Of a DNA stretch of 64,000 bases, positions 1-12,614 are shown in pieces. Within the stretch, counting starts at the first letter, position 1. The number at the start of each line of letters is the position of its first letter. The stretch is taken from the NCBI RefSeq assembly GCF_020536995.1, contig NC_068359.1, positions 120,702,436 through 120,766,435 of the forward strand, in the 5' to 3' direction. The stretch comes from Dreissena polymorpha (taxonomy: Eukaryota; Mollusca; Bivalvia; Myida; Dreissenidae). A model generated the notes under the pieces. The model searched no databases. It was not told the origin of the DNA and worked only from the letters and a program-made list of their open reading frames with translations. The translations under genes and the position numbers were made by a program.

Positions 1-2983
1 AATTAAAATATTTTTCATATTACAATGAGTTAAAAATTAGTGTGCTAAACGCCGGTACTGATTATCTTTTCCTCTTTCGAGACAATCCAGAGCAAGATTG
101 TCTCGTTTGATTTCTGGAGGAACGCCACTATATACAGTCCGTCTCCATTGGGACAACATACACCGAAAACGAGGACTTAACAAAAGGACATTGATTTTGT
201 AAATGTGTTATAAAGCGTACATTTAAGCCTCATTAATATACTCCTAATATTTTCAGTTTTGTTGCTTGTTTTTTTCAAAACATTAAAACACGCGCACATT
301 TTTCAAAAGGGGCTCTCCTATATTGGTTAACAGTCTGCTTCCAAAGTAAAATCATCCAGCCTTTGTCAGTTTAATAAAATCGAATACATGTATTTGCATT
401 ATAATATATTTTCTCGATTGTATAAAGGTTATCTATTGTTTGCAGTGAAATATATTAAAGCAAAACAAAATTCAAAACCCAAACGACAACACATTCAATA
501 TAAAAAAGTGAAACTCCAGCTGCTGGAGCAGTATTGAATTCTTATTAGAAACAATTAGTTGGCCCTTTATTTAAGGCAAGTGACCGATTGCCCAAACAGA
601 ACAAAACAGCACAATACAAAACAACATAAACATATATAAGAATAAAGCCGGGGTCACCGCCTTGGAACGGTCAATGCAAAGCATTGGGGGTTTAAAACGG
701 TTTTAGAGCGCTCAATCCACACTCGGCCCAGCAATATTCATGATACATTTAAGTGTAATTTAAATTTAACCTCATAGCATTGTAACTCACATTAAGCAAT
801 AATAAAAAGGAATAAAAACGCATTCAATTGTATTACCATTTAATGGTACTCAATTGTTTTACTCAATGGTAGGAAAGATACAAGAGCAACAGAGTTACAT
901 CTTTTTAAGGAACGATGAAATGAAACTACGAACAAGTGTCAACTACATTCATTCTTTATAGAAAAAGATTTAAGAATATAGCGTCATGAAGGTAATATTT
1001 CAGATAATGCAAATACAGGAAGAAGCAGCAATAATGGGTGTAAAAGATCCATATTACATAGCTTGGTTGTTTATAAGACTGCTAAAATATAAATCAAACA
1101 AGAAACGCCTGTCAGAGAAAAAATATTAATAAAATTGAAGCTTTAAACCCAATGATCTATGCATGTAGATTAAAACAGTAAAAGTATGTGGTATGAAGCA
1201 ATATAAAAGCGATGACGTCACAAAAATCAATGTAGCCAGGAACAGAGAAAGAGTATCGTATGACGTAATTGATAAGCGAAGACACGATGACGTGAACAAA
1301 CTCCAGGGGCAGTACTGTAACATAAAAATTAAAATATTAAAAGGGCGGTACTGTAAAATTGAATTACCAATAAAACCAGCTTAGATGATTAAATATTTAA
1401 GAATCAAGCGTTCAAAATGGTAATTATATTAATGATTCCAAATTGTAAGAGAAAAAAGATATATTGAATCGAAAACAAAAAGCACGTGTTGTTAAGTACG
1501 TTAACATCATATCCTTTTGATAAAAATGAGTTTATTAAATTGAAAAGTTTCATATAAACATTTCCTTTTGGATATTTTAATTTGCGAACACGCTTCAAAA
1601 CATCTCCATAAAATGAGTCATACATTATAAGTAAAATACAATTTTACTCGGTTGTCTTTACGCGCATTAGTACAACATAAGGGATGTATACCACTTAAAA
1701 GTTGTACGATTTCCAAATCATATGCAACTGAATTAAGTTTAACGGTTATTTGATGCCTTTAATTCCAATGGTGCTGTTTTGTTTTTGCTCGTAGGACGCA
1801 ATAGTCTTAGAATTCAATGTATAAATCAAAACGAGGATCATGATTATAAGAGGAATGTTTTCAGATAAAATGAACAACGCTATACAAAGCTAACAAAAAA
1901 ACAAACAAACAAACGAAAATGGCCTGATTTTTTCTTTATTATATCGCATCGAAATTTTCTATCACTAATAAATCCGTTATAAATATAGTATCTCGTGTTG
2001 GTCATCCGTTTTTAAAACAATTAATAAGTATACTTTGTCTCGAGAGACAAACACTCGAAATATGTTTATGCCCTAAACATACCGGAATAATGTATTAATA
2101 CAACTTCAGTTTTTTGTCACCTTCACGAAAAATGCCGGAGAGTCATATATGAGCATACAGTAATATTTTCTGGAATAAGTGAATTACTAAAAGTGGGGTA
2201 AAATGTGTACATGATAGTTTATGTTTTAAAGCATTTTCTGTTTCTGTGAAGTTCCCACTGATGAAACACAAATTATACCTTTTTGTCTCAAGATGTATTC
2301 ATCGTCATTATGATGGCGAACATATATATTTTCGCCTTTTGAAACCTGCAAGTGACCCCTTGATCGTTTATTCTGATTATGACTAATTTATGTGGACTTA
2401 TTTATGACATGAAAGACTTATGACACACTGCGTTTTATATTGAAAACCTTAACGCAGACCTGCATGTAGATGAATGGTAGACGATACTGATAGCGAATAA
2501 CATACCGATTCTTAGCACAAACATACCTACTATGGGCAAGTAAAATACAATGTTAAAGCTAAGTTTACTGTTGCTATATATCGTGAGTTTTTTTCACGCG
2601 AATTATATGTATTTATTAGACCAAACTAGACAACTGACGTCATCGGTTTCATAGCAATCGATGACAGCCGTTAGTTTGAATATCCGATGGACGAAAAGTG
2701 GAACGCCACGTGATTATGCACCAGGTGGTCATCAACAATATTTAAGATTAAAAACAATTTGAACTTATATTGTTTCAAAAATAGATTGTTTAAATCATTA
2801 CATAGACCTTTGTGTTTTAAAAACCCGGATCGAAAGTATACTTAGTTAGTGCTTAATAATCGCAAATAACATAAAGATATGCATTGGGCATATGGTCGGT
2901 AATAATTTCATTAGGTAGCTATTGTATCACAATGATGTAGTTTGTGAAAGTTCTTGTGAAATAGTTTGAACATAAAACACTCG
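1..2983. other. AT-rich intergenic sequence, no gene seen
   Basis: No coding exon or RNA gene is recognisable. Small reading frames around 1.1-1.6 kb have no family features. Two stretches stand out. Around 1200-1300 there are three CRE-like sites (TGACGTCA near 1214 and two TGACGT half-sites), plus a repeated GGGC[AG]GTACTGTAA motif just downstream. The interval 1990-2300 is paralogous to 29.5-29.8 kb and is listed separately. Confidence 0.5.
1990..2300 (+). repeat. Segment paralogous to 29530-29825
   Basis: This segment aligns collinearly by eye with 29530-29825. Shared anchors are an ATCCGTTTT(T)AAAA block, CACTCGAAAT, a GTCAC[CG]TTCACGAA block and GTCTCAAGATG. Divergence is substantial, so the copy is old. 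A weaker match (GACGTCATCGGT followed by TAGCAA) links about 2635 with about 32615 and may extend the duplication. No reading frame is conserved. It is probably a segmental duplicate or an old dispersed repeat. Confidence 0.5.
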
Positions 2984-3285
2984 TCATATTATGATAACAT
3001 TATTAGCAGCCTTATCAGCAGGAACTAAGACGAATTTAGATTTTAAGTCTTCAAGCAATTTACAGAGATTTTGTTTATTAAATTTAGGTGAATGTGGTAG
3101 GGCCAAAGGATGTGTATCATAAAAACATATTTTATTCATGGCCATACTAAATATTTTTGTTTTCCAATCATTGAGTGCAGTAATTTCAGCATTTTCCTTC
3201 CTGCACCATTTAGTGCAATAATTATGTAAGGAAGTTACGATATTCTTAATGCAGTCATCAGCAGAATTGAGTTTGTCTCTGTAAT
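2984..3285 (-). mobile_element. Penelope-like retroelement coding fragment (fossil)
   Basis: About 100 codons on the minus strand read as retroelement-like protein, ending in LVPADKAANNV. This resembles the PADK-G-x-VV motif at the start of the Penelope-like reverse-transcriptase region, which is common in molluscan genomes. Upstream codons include a Cys-rich stretch (YCTKWCRK). No RT palm motifs and no endonuclease are visible, so it is a 5'-region fragment of a broken copy. The family assignment comes from one motif and is tentative. Confidence 0.45.
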
Positions 3286-3760
3286 TGTCAGTTGTGGTTA
3301 ATCATATCCAATACAACCATGAATGTCACATGCTTTTCAGATCCAGTGGACAACTGTATGTTGCATGTCTTTTTTAATAAATAAATAACGATCATCATTT
3401 TCATGTCTGTATGATTGACATACATGCTCGCAAATCTTTATGCTAGTTTCGTTGGACTGCAATCTGATTTAATTAATTAATATAATATTACAAAATGTAA
3501 GTAATGTTAAGTCAAAAATGTATATGAACAGTGTGACTCAGTACTTAATCAACATTTTTATTCAATACATTTATTTGCAAATTTGTGTTATTTGACTGTT
3601 AAAATGTGTTTGTAAATATGAACATTTTGCTCATGCAAATATCTCTAATCAATTGATTTTTTTTACTTAGAATATAAAGGAAAATTTCCACATATATTTA
3701 TAATTTTACAGCAAAAAGCTACGTCATTTTAACTTAAGTTAAAGGAATAATAGTTGATAA

Positions 3761-4150
3761 TATCTAGTGATGAGCATGTTTTTACTTGCAGCCGTGCTTC
3801 TTTTCTCGACATTTGCTTACTTCTCTGGCGACAGCACGTTTCCCAACATTCCAGAATCGTTCTGGTGGGTAATCGTTACTATGACGACAGTGGGATAAGA
3901 AGATGTTGTTCCTAAGATACTCTTGTGAAATATTATAGGTGCCTCCTGCCCCATTGCAGGCGTCTGTCTCCTGTCGATAATTATTCCAATATTTGTAAAT
4001 AATTGCATGCTCTTTTACGCATATTCCAAGATATGGGGACGACGGACAGTACCGGCAGTAAAACGGGCAAATTTGACAAAGGCATTGCCAACACCTGATG
4101 ATATTGATGATGCAAGATTAAAAAACGACGCGTCGACGATATCATAGTAG
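3761..4150 (+). pseudogene. Voltage-gated K+ channel (Kv) pore-region pseudogene
   Basis: The translation reads through the end of S5, the pore loop and S6 of a Shaker-type Kv channel. It contains [19 protein letters not shown], then a later GASCPIAGVCL stretch matching the S6 start (G-x-LCAIAGVL), then VNN and FYAYSKIW where family members have SNFNYFYHR. The selectivity filter, normally TVGYGD, has a TAA stop in place of the Tyr codon, and the next Gly reads as Glu. Another stop (TGA) lies about ten codons further on, so no working pore can be made. The frame is otherwise continuous for about 130 codons with no intron across pore and S6, which fits either a single large exon or a retrocopy. 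No S1-S4 or T1 sequence was seen nearby. Confidence 0.85.
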
Positions 4151-5003
4151 TTAATGTTTTAGTGTTGTTCGTTAAGGGCACAAGCTGCTACACTCGCTTT
4201 TTACCAAGGTTATCAAGACCTAATTCCATACCATTCAGATAAAGATTTAGTGATATCGGAATAATGGTATTATGGCTATGATGGTATTCAACAAAGAAAA
4301 TTTAATACATTTCACTGAGAGCTAAAACATTTGGCCAATTTCATTAAAATTTCGTTCAAAATGTTTGAGTGCAGTAAGTCTAAAAAAGTGCTAGGACACT
4401 TCGGGTCCTTACATGAAGCAGCCGCAAGCGAGGGAGTACCTCAAATGACACCGTTTGTGTAGGCGAAAGGTCATATTAATGCGATTTTATACTTTGCATA
4501 CCTATGTCATTTTTCAAAGCTTAGACGAACAAACAAATAACGGATGAATTAACTAGTTTAAAACTATTTGAAATAAGTAGCAACAACCAAGAAACATTTT
4601 TGTCGTCCACTTTTAGACTATTAATATTATAATTGTGTTATTTGTTATAAGGTTTAAGGCATTAAAAAGCTACAATTCATGGGTTACTGAAGCAAATTCA
4701 TTTAATGTTAATGTTGTTCATTGAAACTTAATGCATCTGAATCGACTGATAATGCTGCTTCAAATTTCGTAAGCGTTAAAAACAATGGTTTGCTGTACTG
4801 TTCAAATATAGAATTTTCTTGAAGTTAAGATAAATATTTGTTGACAACTACACTGCCAAATGCCTTATCAACAAAGGGTAATCATACGCACATCTTGTTG
4901 CTGTGTCTCCTCCAAAGTGGGGATCCACATAGGCAAATAACAAACCATCACCAAAACATGAGTACAGTAAAGTTTTTTGTAAACTTCCGTAACGAGCTAT
5001 TAA

Positions 5004-5179
5004 CCGATTTATGCCTAGTGGACTCTCCCATCCTTCTAAATTGGATCAATTTATTTCCAAAATTAGGGATGTCTAGTATATTTATTTCTATATAAAGAAT
5101 ATTTCTTACAGAAATTCCTTTAAGCAAACAGCACAGACCCTGATGAGACGCCTTTTTGTACACTCTAGGCATAAATGCG
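5004..5179 (-). mobile_element. Short near-palindromic MITE with TTAA-like left flank
   Basis: The ends are inverted repeats: CCGATTTATGCCTAG on the left, CTAGGCATAAATGCG on the right. The interior shares the AAATTCCTTTAAGCAAACAG and TGATGAGACGC blocks with the element at 63588-63788, in opposite orientation. TTAA abuts the left end at 5000-5003. It is non-autonomous, with no coding capacity; reading frames across it are incidental. Confidence 0.75.
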
Positions 5180-5284
5180 TCATTACACATTATATAAACA
5201 TCATATCTATTGAAATAAAAACAAACAAACGAAGCCTTATGTAACTTTAACATGTGAGGAAAAAAGTCAAACAAAGAAGTAGTT

Positions 5285-6340
5285 TATACTTTGCAAGTTT
5301 ACATTTAATATAGTTTGATATATATTTTTATTCAATTATTTCATATGTAAATTATTCTGAAAATAACAAATCGGCGTATCTGCTCAAAACAAAATTGTAG
5401 ATTAAGTCATGTTAACATAAACTTAGCACCATATAGACGACAAACCACAATATTTGTTTTACTGCATAATCGACACACAGAATATTACTTTTGTGTATAA
5501 AACTTCAGTGTTATTTCTGATAAAAACGTTCAAAGATATTATTTCTGTTATATCACGAGCACGATTGCCCACGTCGACATACGTTTGGACGCAGACAATA
5601 AGTTTGTCGCGTACAACAAGGGTCGGAAAACAGGCGGCCTTCTATTTTTAAAGAATGTTATTTCACGACCCCAGAATACATGATTTCTGGTAACTGTGCA
5701 TATGTTCATTAATCTATGTTGTCAATTTTTCAATTTTCTTTCTAAGTGATACTTGCAGGGATATGTGTGAGGTCAAGATTAATTGTACATTATTTGAAAT
5801 GTCAATGCAATTAAATATATGGTTACTGATATCAATATTTTTAATATTTAAGTAATTAAATTAAGAATTGATAAATATCAATACAACCACTTCGTGTACT
5901 TTCCTAATAAATATGCATTGGTTTTGTTTTTCTCACAGCTATATTTGCATTTACTATAAACGTAAAATGTGAGTTTTATTGAAAATGAAGTTTATATTAT
6001 GGTATTATCTATTTGTAATTTGCCTTAAAGAAAAAGACCAGAGGTATTTTAGTCCTATTAATGTTCAGGGAATTTTAATGTTTCATAGTCGATGTAAATT
6101 GCGCCGATAGTGGACAATAGGCTTGTTAATTTTACAATAAGCTAGGGACACATATATTTTTCGGGACTTGCCATTTTTTAAAATATTATTTTTACAATTT
6201 ATTTACAAACGTGATGAAGCAATAATTATGTGCAAGTTGTATTGTGGCTAAGTAGGGCCTTTTTCGATGACATTGACTTATGAGGCAGTGTCACACGTAT
6301 CGCAGGCGTGTTACGCGCATTTTCAGTAAATGAGATTTTT
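5285..6340. other. Intergenic, nothing recognised
   Basis: AT-rich sequence. One small reading frame (5454-5651) has no family features. No repeat or RNA gene was seen. Confidence 0.4.
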
Positions 6341-6499
6341 TAATTTTCTCAATAAAAATACGTCCTCGTATGGACAATAAATAACAAAAGGATGCGCGAA
6401 CAAACGGAAAAATTTGAGTCGAATAATAATGAAACATTGTGCTGTAGCGCTTGTGACTCTGAAATTATGCACTGAGGGACATATTGTTTTTGCCCTGTA

Positions 6500-6705
6500 T
6501 GTTTGTTTTTTGGTTTGTTTGCGCTAAAATTTAAGATTGGCCATATCGTTTGCAATATTGAAGATAGCAACCTGATATTTGGCATGCATGTGCATTTCAT
6601 GTAGCTGCATATTTTGAGTGGTGAAAGGTCAAGGTCAAGATCATCATTCAAGGTCAACGATCAAATATATGGGGGGACATAGTGTTTCACAAACACAATT
6701 GCTTG
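6500..6705 (+). repeat. Dispersed bivalve repeat, single monomer
   Basis: The block running from TTGCAATATTGAAGATAGCA, through TTTGGCATGCATGTG and GGTCAAGGTCAAGATCATC, to ATATATGGGGGGACATAG resembles a repeat unit I recall as common, often in tandem, in bivalve genomes. Only one unit is present here. It is probably the core of a Helitron-like non-autonomous element. Family placement is from memory. Confidence 0.5.
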
Positions 6706-7486
6706 ATTTAGGAATTTACTAATATAAAAGTCCGAACAACAACAAGCACGGAAGCCACGCGCGCCGTCTACTTCCGGATACATATTTAACAGCTTTACAT
6801 GATATAACGTTACATATAAACTCATGGATTGTACTGTTTTATAAGTTATTTTCATCACTTGCAAAAATAAACAGAAGTATGTCCATCATTTCATTGAAAT
6901 GATGGACGACCACAGTATAATGCAGTTAATCGTAATACATAATATATGTTTAAGCGCCAAGCTACTTAATTCTGCCCTTAGGTAAAAAGTATGTATGTAA
7001 ATGGCTATTTGTTGCTAGTCCCGAGATTACCGTTTCTCACTGTCATTGAACCGGAACTTAAAGTATGTCGGGCATATGACTGCGTCATATGAATAAGTAA
7101 TTCATTAATTAAAATTAACTGTGATCATGGACGCATTGCAGGTTATAAAAATTACCTTAAGGGATTGTCAACTACGTTTTGCCATATGAAAGTGCTGTGA
7201 TTTCATTAGAAATGTATGGCCAACTAGACGCGTTTTGAGTCTCTCTCCATATAAAGTTGATTACTTTTAAATATATTTAAAAGTGACGTCACATTGCGAC
7301 GCCTGGCAATATTTCGTTTTGGAATTAGGTATAATGACAATTATTTGTAAAAAGCTTGTTTCAAATTTGTTTGACATTTAGACCAGCAATGAATGACATT
7401 TTTTATTTTTTGTTTTAAATAGTGAATAACACAATTTTCTGGTATATTTGAATACAAAGATAATGGAATATTCAACAATGATCGCA

Positions 7487-7666
7487 GACCCCCAGTGGAG
7501 TGGTGGATATGGTGTCCTCCTAGCGATCGGAGGTAACGATCTCAACTGTGGAAGCGTTCTTTAGATTCCCTCATAGACACAAGTACTGGTTCCAGTCACA
7601 GGGAAACAGAGCGTTTCAAGTAAGACTTGGGCTTTCAATGTAATCGAGCTAAAATAAATAGGTTTA
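7487..7666 (+). mobile_element. tRNA-derived SINE, degenerate copy
   Basis: The body matches the SINE at 20698-20875. Shared blocks are TTTAGATTCCC followed by CATAGACAC, AAGTACTGGTTC, AGGGAAAC, GAGCGTTTCAA and AATCGAGCT(T/A)AAATAAAT. The tRNA-like head is more eroded than in the other copy, although AGTGGTGGATATGGTGTCC is still recognisable as the box A side. This copy is older. Confidence 0.7.
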
Positions 7667-7868
7667 AACTAAGTATTGAACAACAATAAAATTCTAATAT
7701 CACAACGATCAAACAATTATGTATAGTTTCATGATGTTTTTTTTTTACATAAGATCTTATTTGCCATAAGCACCATTGTGATCTATCTATTCTATTCGCA
7801 CAATTTGCTAGAAAATTCCACGACCTTCACAGAACATGATTGTGAATAAGGGAAAAAAGACGTAATTC

Positions 7869-7911
7869 GGTGACGCCTGGTGACGCCTGGTGACGCCTGG
7901 TGACGCCTGGT
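7869..7911 (+). repeat. 10 bp tandem repeat, four copies
   Basis: Four exact copies of GGTGACGCCT with a partial fifth. A related GCGACGCCTGGC occurs about 570 bp upstream, near 7297. No function is evident. Confidence 0.95.
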
Positions 7912-8865
7912 CTTAATTGCGCCACCATTTTACTGCTGCCACATGAGCGGATGGACTGGATGATCCGGATAGCAATCCAGAACCTGAAAATACACGACAA
8001 CAGCAACAGACGAAGATATTTCAGTACTAGAAAACGCCTTTGCACGATATTCAGTTCGTAAAGTCATTGAATTGAAGAAATTACTTTCTTTACTGCTTAT
8101 TTTGTCGCTATGTACATATTCTGTCCATTTCGTTTTTAACTCCTAGTTAGTTTTTTTTCACTGAGTAGACTTTTTCCCCTTATAGTAATGTATTTGAAGT
8201 ACCTTGTTAAAGATTTATTTCCAAAAACGACAATACGAAACGTCTGCAAAAAATATAAATTGGGTAAACAAGAGAAAACAGCCTATTTCTGTGATATATG
8301 TATAACATTTTAAACATTGTATTCACATACTTACAAATGCTTTAAGATCATGACCAAACAGACAACTAATAACGAGGCTTATTTAAAATTTAGAAATATT
8401 GTTAACTCTCAGAGATAATGGTGGCTAAACAATTTGGTCAACTTTGGAAAATGAAACGTGAAATACAATTACTAACATACATATTTAAATTGTGTTAATT
8501 ATATTTCATGTATCATATGCATTGTGCAAACAATTCAACATGTTTGTACACGTACACATCGTGTATCTTCAACACAACACTCAGTATCTGAATCTTTTTT
8601 TGATGTCTTAAAAGCGAATATTAAAAACCGTGTTTTATACCAATTTAAAATATGACCTGTAAATCTAGTATCGACCGTCGATGATCGCACATATGTGTAA
8701 ACGTAAGATTATCATTTGTTGCATTCTATTTATTAAGGAACCTGATAAACAATGCAGATTAATTCAGGAGAAGCTGTTTTGTTGCATATTTCAAAATCGA
8801 CCTGTTTTACGCGCGACAGGAAATCTCTACCAATGTGATATTTTTGTTGAAATATTTTCTCCAAC

Positions 8866-9124
8866 ATAGGGTGTTTGTTTCTGTACCGATTTTCAAAATT
8901 GTCTATCTAGTACATGGATTGCAATCAAATGCTTTTGCTCCAATTGTAGCGAAAATTATTATTTTGAGGTCAGATTTTCGAAAACAATATTTGTCTTAAT
9001 TCTAAAAACTCTCCAGCCCCGTTAAAATTATTCACGTGTTATGGCGAGATGAGAGGGTACGCCTAATATTGTTGTTCGTTTGACTCAAAACCAACCTGGT
9101 GCTTCTCTCCAATGGCTTTATAGA
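8866..9124 (+). repeat. Duplicated unit A, left block (pairs with 18537-18775)
   Basis: Shared with unit B in the same order: GTGTTTGTTTCTGT, GAGGTCAGATTTTCG, AAAAACTCTCCAGCC, an ACGTGTTA(T/C)GGCG block, CACGCCTAATATT and ACTCAAAACCAAC. This block marks the left border of the duplication that carries the first coding exon of the plus-strand caspase gene. In unit A it is followed at once by a 1.5 kb inverted-repeat element that unit B lacks. Confidence 0.75.
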
Positions 9125-10641
9125 TAATCCCAGAATCGATAAATTGACCGCCGCCATATTGTCTATCACGTGACCCGCTGATCCTGACGGTACTGAAGAA
9201 TTTGGCGGATTACAGCGTAATCATAGTTAACACCCACTTTATTCCAATAAATAGTACTTTATGACTTCGCACAGTAGGATTGAAAACAATTGAAACATGA
9301 AACCAAGTGTCATATGTATCACATCGTTAATCAATATAAGTTAAATAAGAAATATACACGATAGATTTATAAAATATGTGCACAGTCTCTGCAACAATAT
9401 TCAGTGACAACACGTTATGTTTAAGGCCGAGTTTGCTTTTTACGCATAACTTTCAGTTATGCCTTTGTATAAAATTTAATTATTTATTTATGGAATAAAA
9501 TTATACAATGAAAATTATAAAGGTTATAGAAATATCTTAATTCCGAAGTAAACGTTGTGATTTGCAAAAATCTGTGAAAAGGCCCCTTTAACATGTCATA
9601 TAAAAGTTTATAGTCTGAAATCAACTGTTTTGGGCTGTTCTCAATATTTTCTAAACTGATTTCATTATTTATTAAATCTTCTTAATAACATCTAAATTCA
9701 CGATAAACATGTTCAACATGAAAAATATGGAGCCTTAAATAAACTTGAATAGTTCCAATTGTGTTCTCTAGTTTCCTAAACGTTTGTCTTGATTCAATTT
9801 TCGTTATAAAGTCTAAATTTACGATTAAAAAATAAAAACACGAAAAAAAGTGATTATTTCTTCGTTTATTATGGATGATTAATTTCATCGAGATGAAGGT
9901 CTTGAAAAAAAAACATCAGCGATAAAGGAGCGAACGAATGGAATGTTTAATGTGTTTTACGCTTCAACATACTCAAATGAAATATGCGAAAAGCGATAGC
10001 TTAAAATAAGCGTCAATAAAATAAAAAAATGAATTTATTGTGCAAGAGACGTTGATATTATCAGCGACACTGTACACTTTTCTCTCTGGCGGATTTTGTA
10101 TCATCGCATTACGTCACATCCGGCTAAGGGACATAACTCTTACACTAGTAAATGCGAATAACTGAAATGGTCTATTCGCTCAATGGGAGGTGATGTCCCA
10201 AGTGTGTATTAGCGTTTATGGGTATGCCCGTGCCACCACATATATGCACATGTGTAGACACCGTAATGAAGATTACATAACACGTGTCACCTTCAAATAA
10301 CATGTTAAATGACAATCAAGACCTTATTTTCGCCAGGGACCAATACAAATAGGTCCCTGTTCACACTGAGTTTTATTACTCTTAATTGAATGCAGATAAA
10401 CCTTATTTCTTCTAATTACGTAATAACTGATATTAAAAAAACACATATTATGTTATTATCAGATCGATAACAGAAACTTTTAAAATCTTCAAATATATTT
10501 GATAAAATCGTTTCGCCTTCTTGCTTTGTTAAGGGACCTATACAAACATATATGTCCCTGTTGTTTTCTTCAGTACCGTTTTGGAGGCGCGCGCGGGTAT
10601 TCAGGGGCGGTAATCCGGGAGTTATCAATATTTGGGATTGA
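9125..10641. mobile_element. Non-autonomous 1.5 kb element, degenerate terminal inverted repeats, unit A only
   Basis: The left end ATAATCCCAGAATCGATAA and the complement of the right end TCAATCCCAAATATTGATAA match over about 20 bp, with further similarity inward (GACCGCC against TTACCGCC). The paralogous sequence in unit B (about 18775) runs straight across the site, so this is an insertion after the duplication, or a loss in B. Inside are two small hairpins (AGGGACC...GGTCCCT near 10335, AGGGAC...GTCCCT near 10531) and a GTGAAAAGGCCCCTTTAA end typical of the TTAA MITEs near 9575-9590. No transposase frame is visible. Confidence 0.5.
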
Positions 10642-11586
10642 CAATGCGAATGAGTAATTGTATGATTTAAGTTGGAAGTAAATTTGCATCAAACGGAAAA
10701 AAACTTCAAGTGTATAATTAAATATGTAAAATTTAATGAAATTTTCATCTTTCCAAATAATTAAAAACCTGTGCTCGAACTTATCACTTCCTATTAAAAA
10801 ACTCCGCAGTGATGAAAGGCTTAGAAATTGAAAAAAAGTTATGATAATGAAACAAACTTTTCAAGGATTCAGCATTCGACATATTGTATAAATGCTCTTA
10901 TATATTTGAGTCGCGTGATTGATTTGAAGTTGGTGTTGTTTAATAAAATTATATCGTGAATATATGATGTTCAGTTAAATCGTTGTTAGCCTTTACAGTC
11001 ACATGTTTGAACACTTAACAGGATTTTTGTATATGTGCATCAGCCAATTCTATTATAACTGATCTTACATATTCACGAAATCAGGAATTGATACATTCAA
11101 GTAATTGTTTTCATGAATCTGGATTTTTCCTATGTAGAATGAAGATTGATGAGTAAAATAATTGAGACCCCGTGGAACATGGAAAAATAAGGCACCTGCA
11201 TTCATAAAGTGAGGGAACAAGCATATGGTTTATCAAATTCTTTTCTGCAGTTACTTCCCCATGGCCGTCACAAATCAACCGTCTAGATACGAGAGGACGT
11301 TTCTTATGTCTTTATATTAAGTCACTATTTTACGGTGTAATATATATATATATATAAACATACATTTGATTTACAGTTAAGAAAGAAAACAATATCAACA
11401 GACATATTATAGAGAACGATTTAAACAAGACTGTTTACCTGTAATACAAAATACTAAATTCTGAACTATGAATTCGTGTTATCTATGAACCCAACAATTT
11501 AATGTTGTGTTTAAGAATCTAACTATACCGACATAAAGAACATAACTTTGCACAGTAAATTATTAAACTTGACACGCAGTTACGCT

Positions 11587-12054
11587 TGAACGCATGAATG
11601 CACGCTCGAACGAACTCACGCACGCTGAACGCATGAATGCACGCTCGAACGAACTCACGCACGCTGAACGCATGAATGCACGCTCGAACGAACTCACGCA
11701 CGCTGAACGCATGAATGCACGCTCGAACGAACTCACGCACGCTGAACGCATGAATGCACGCTCGAACGAACTCACGCACGCTGAACGCATGAATGCACGC
11801 TCGAACGAACTCACGCACGCTGAACGCATGAATGCACGCTCGAACGAACTCACGCACGCTGAACGCATGAATGCACGCTCGAACGAACTCACGCACGCTG
11901 AACGCATGAATGCACGCTCGAACGAACTCACGCACGCTGAACGCATGAATGCACGCTCGAACGAACTCACGCACGCTGAACGCATGAATGCACGCTCGAA
12001 CGAACTCACGCACGCTGAACGCATGAATGCACGCTCGAACGAACTCACGCACGC
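11587..12054. repeat. 39 bp minisatellite, 12 copies
   Basis: Twelve head-to-tail copies of a 39 bp unit beginning TGAACGCATGAATGCACGCT, essentially identical apart from the last unit boundary. Because 39 is divisible by three and the unit lacks stops in several frames, it opens long artificial frames on both strands, with period-13 peptides such as MNARSNELTHAER. CpG content is far higher than in the flanks. I do not call a gene: there is no non-repetitive coding extension, and the array sits about 100 bp upstream of the A/B homology around the putative 5' UTR exon. Confidence 0.97.
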
Positions 12055-12149
12055 ACGCCGACACAGTGTGTCCAAATGTATTTCACCCATTACTTAAATT
12101 TCATACACTCAATCCAGTTTCCATACACGATTTTTTATTAGATTGCTAG

Positions 12150-12435
12150 GAACATATAAATATAATAATCGTCGGCATGAAAGGTTATGACCATATACGT
12201 TCGAGGCCATGACAATCTGTTCGCAGTGGATTGTTTAACACAGTTTACAAGCTAATTTTCTGAAAAGCAAGACAGTATCGCTGGTAACTTTTTATTTGGG
12301 TCAAGTGGGGCAAGTGCGTGTATAGGCAGATAAATCAGAAGATTGTTTGGATATTTCATGAATTAACGCCGTGTTTACAAGTTTCGATTAACTCTGTTAA
12401 CACATATTTGATTTGCATATCGCTGCTAAGTACTG
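12150..12435 (+). promoter_or_regulatory. Possible 5' UTR exon and promoter region, unit A
   Basis: Well conserved with 19690-19984 in unit B: GGGTCAAGTG, AGATAA(A/G)TCAG, TTTGGATAT(T), ACGCC(G/A)TGTTTA and CGCTAAGTACT. Both copies end in a splice-donor consensus, here ACTG/GTAAGT at 12435/12436 and in unit B ACTA/GTAAGT. A strong acceptor follows about 180 bp downstream, before the ATG exon. This fits a non-coding first exon. No TATA box or initiator stands out. Confidence 0.35.
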
Positions 12436-12614
12436 GTAAGTCAAAATATTCATAATTTTGGTTATATTTGCCATATTTTATATGCATTTGGATGCTTTAT
12501 TTTGAGATGATTCATTCCTTGCACAAATTGCTTCTGACTTTAATAAGACATGCACGTCCTGTGATTGTGTGTTTACAACGAACAAGTTGTATTTCACTTT
12601 TCACTTTCATTTAG

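Noticed and set aside
11519-12097. Three overlapping reading frames of 167-181 codons with period-13 peptides
   Set aside because: They arise from the stop-free 39 bp minisatellite; frames on both strands are equally open and there is no unique coding sequence beyond the array.
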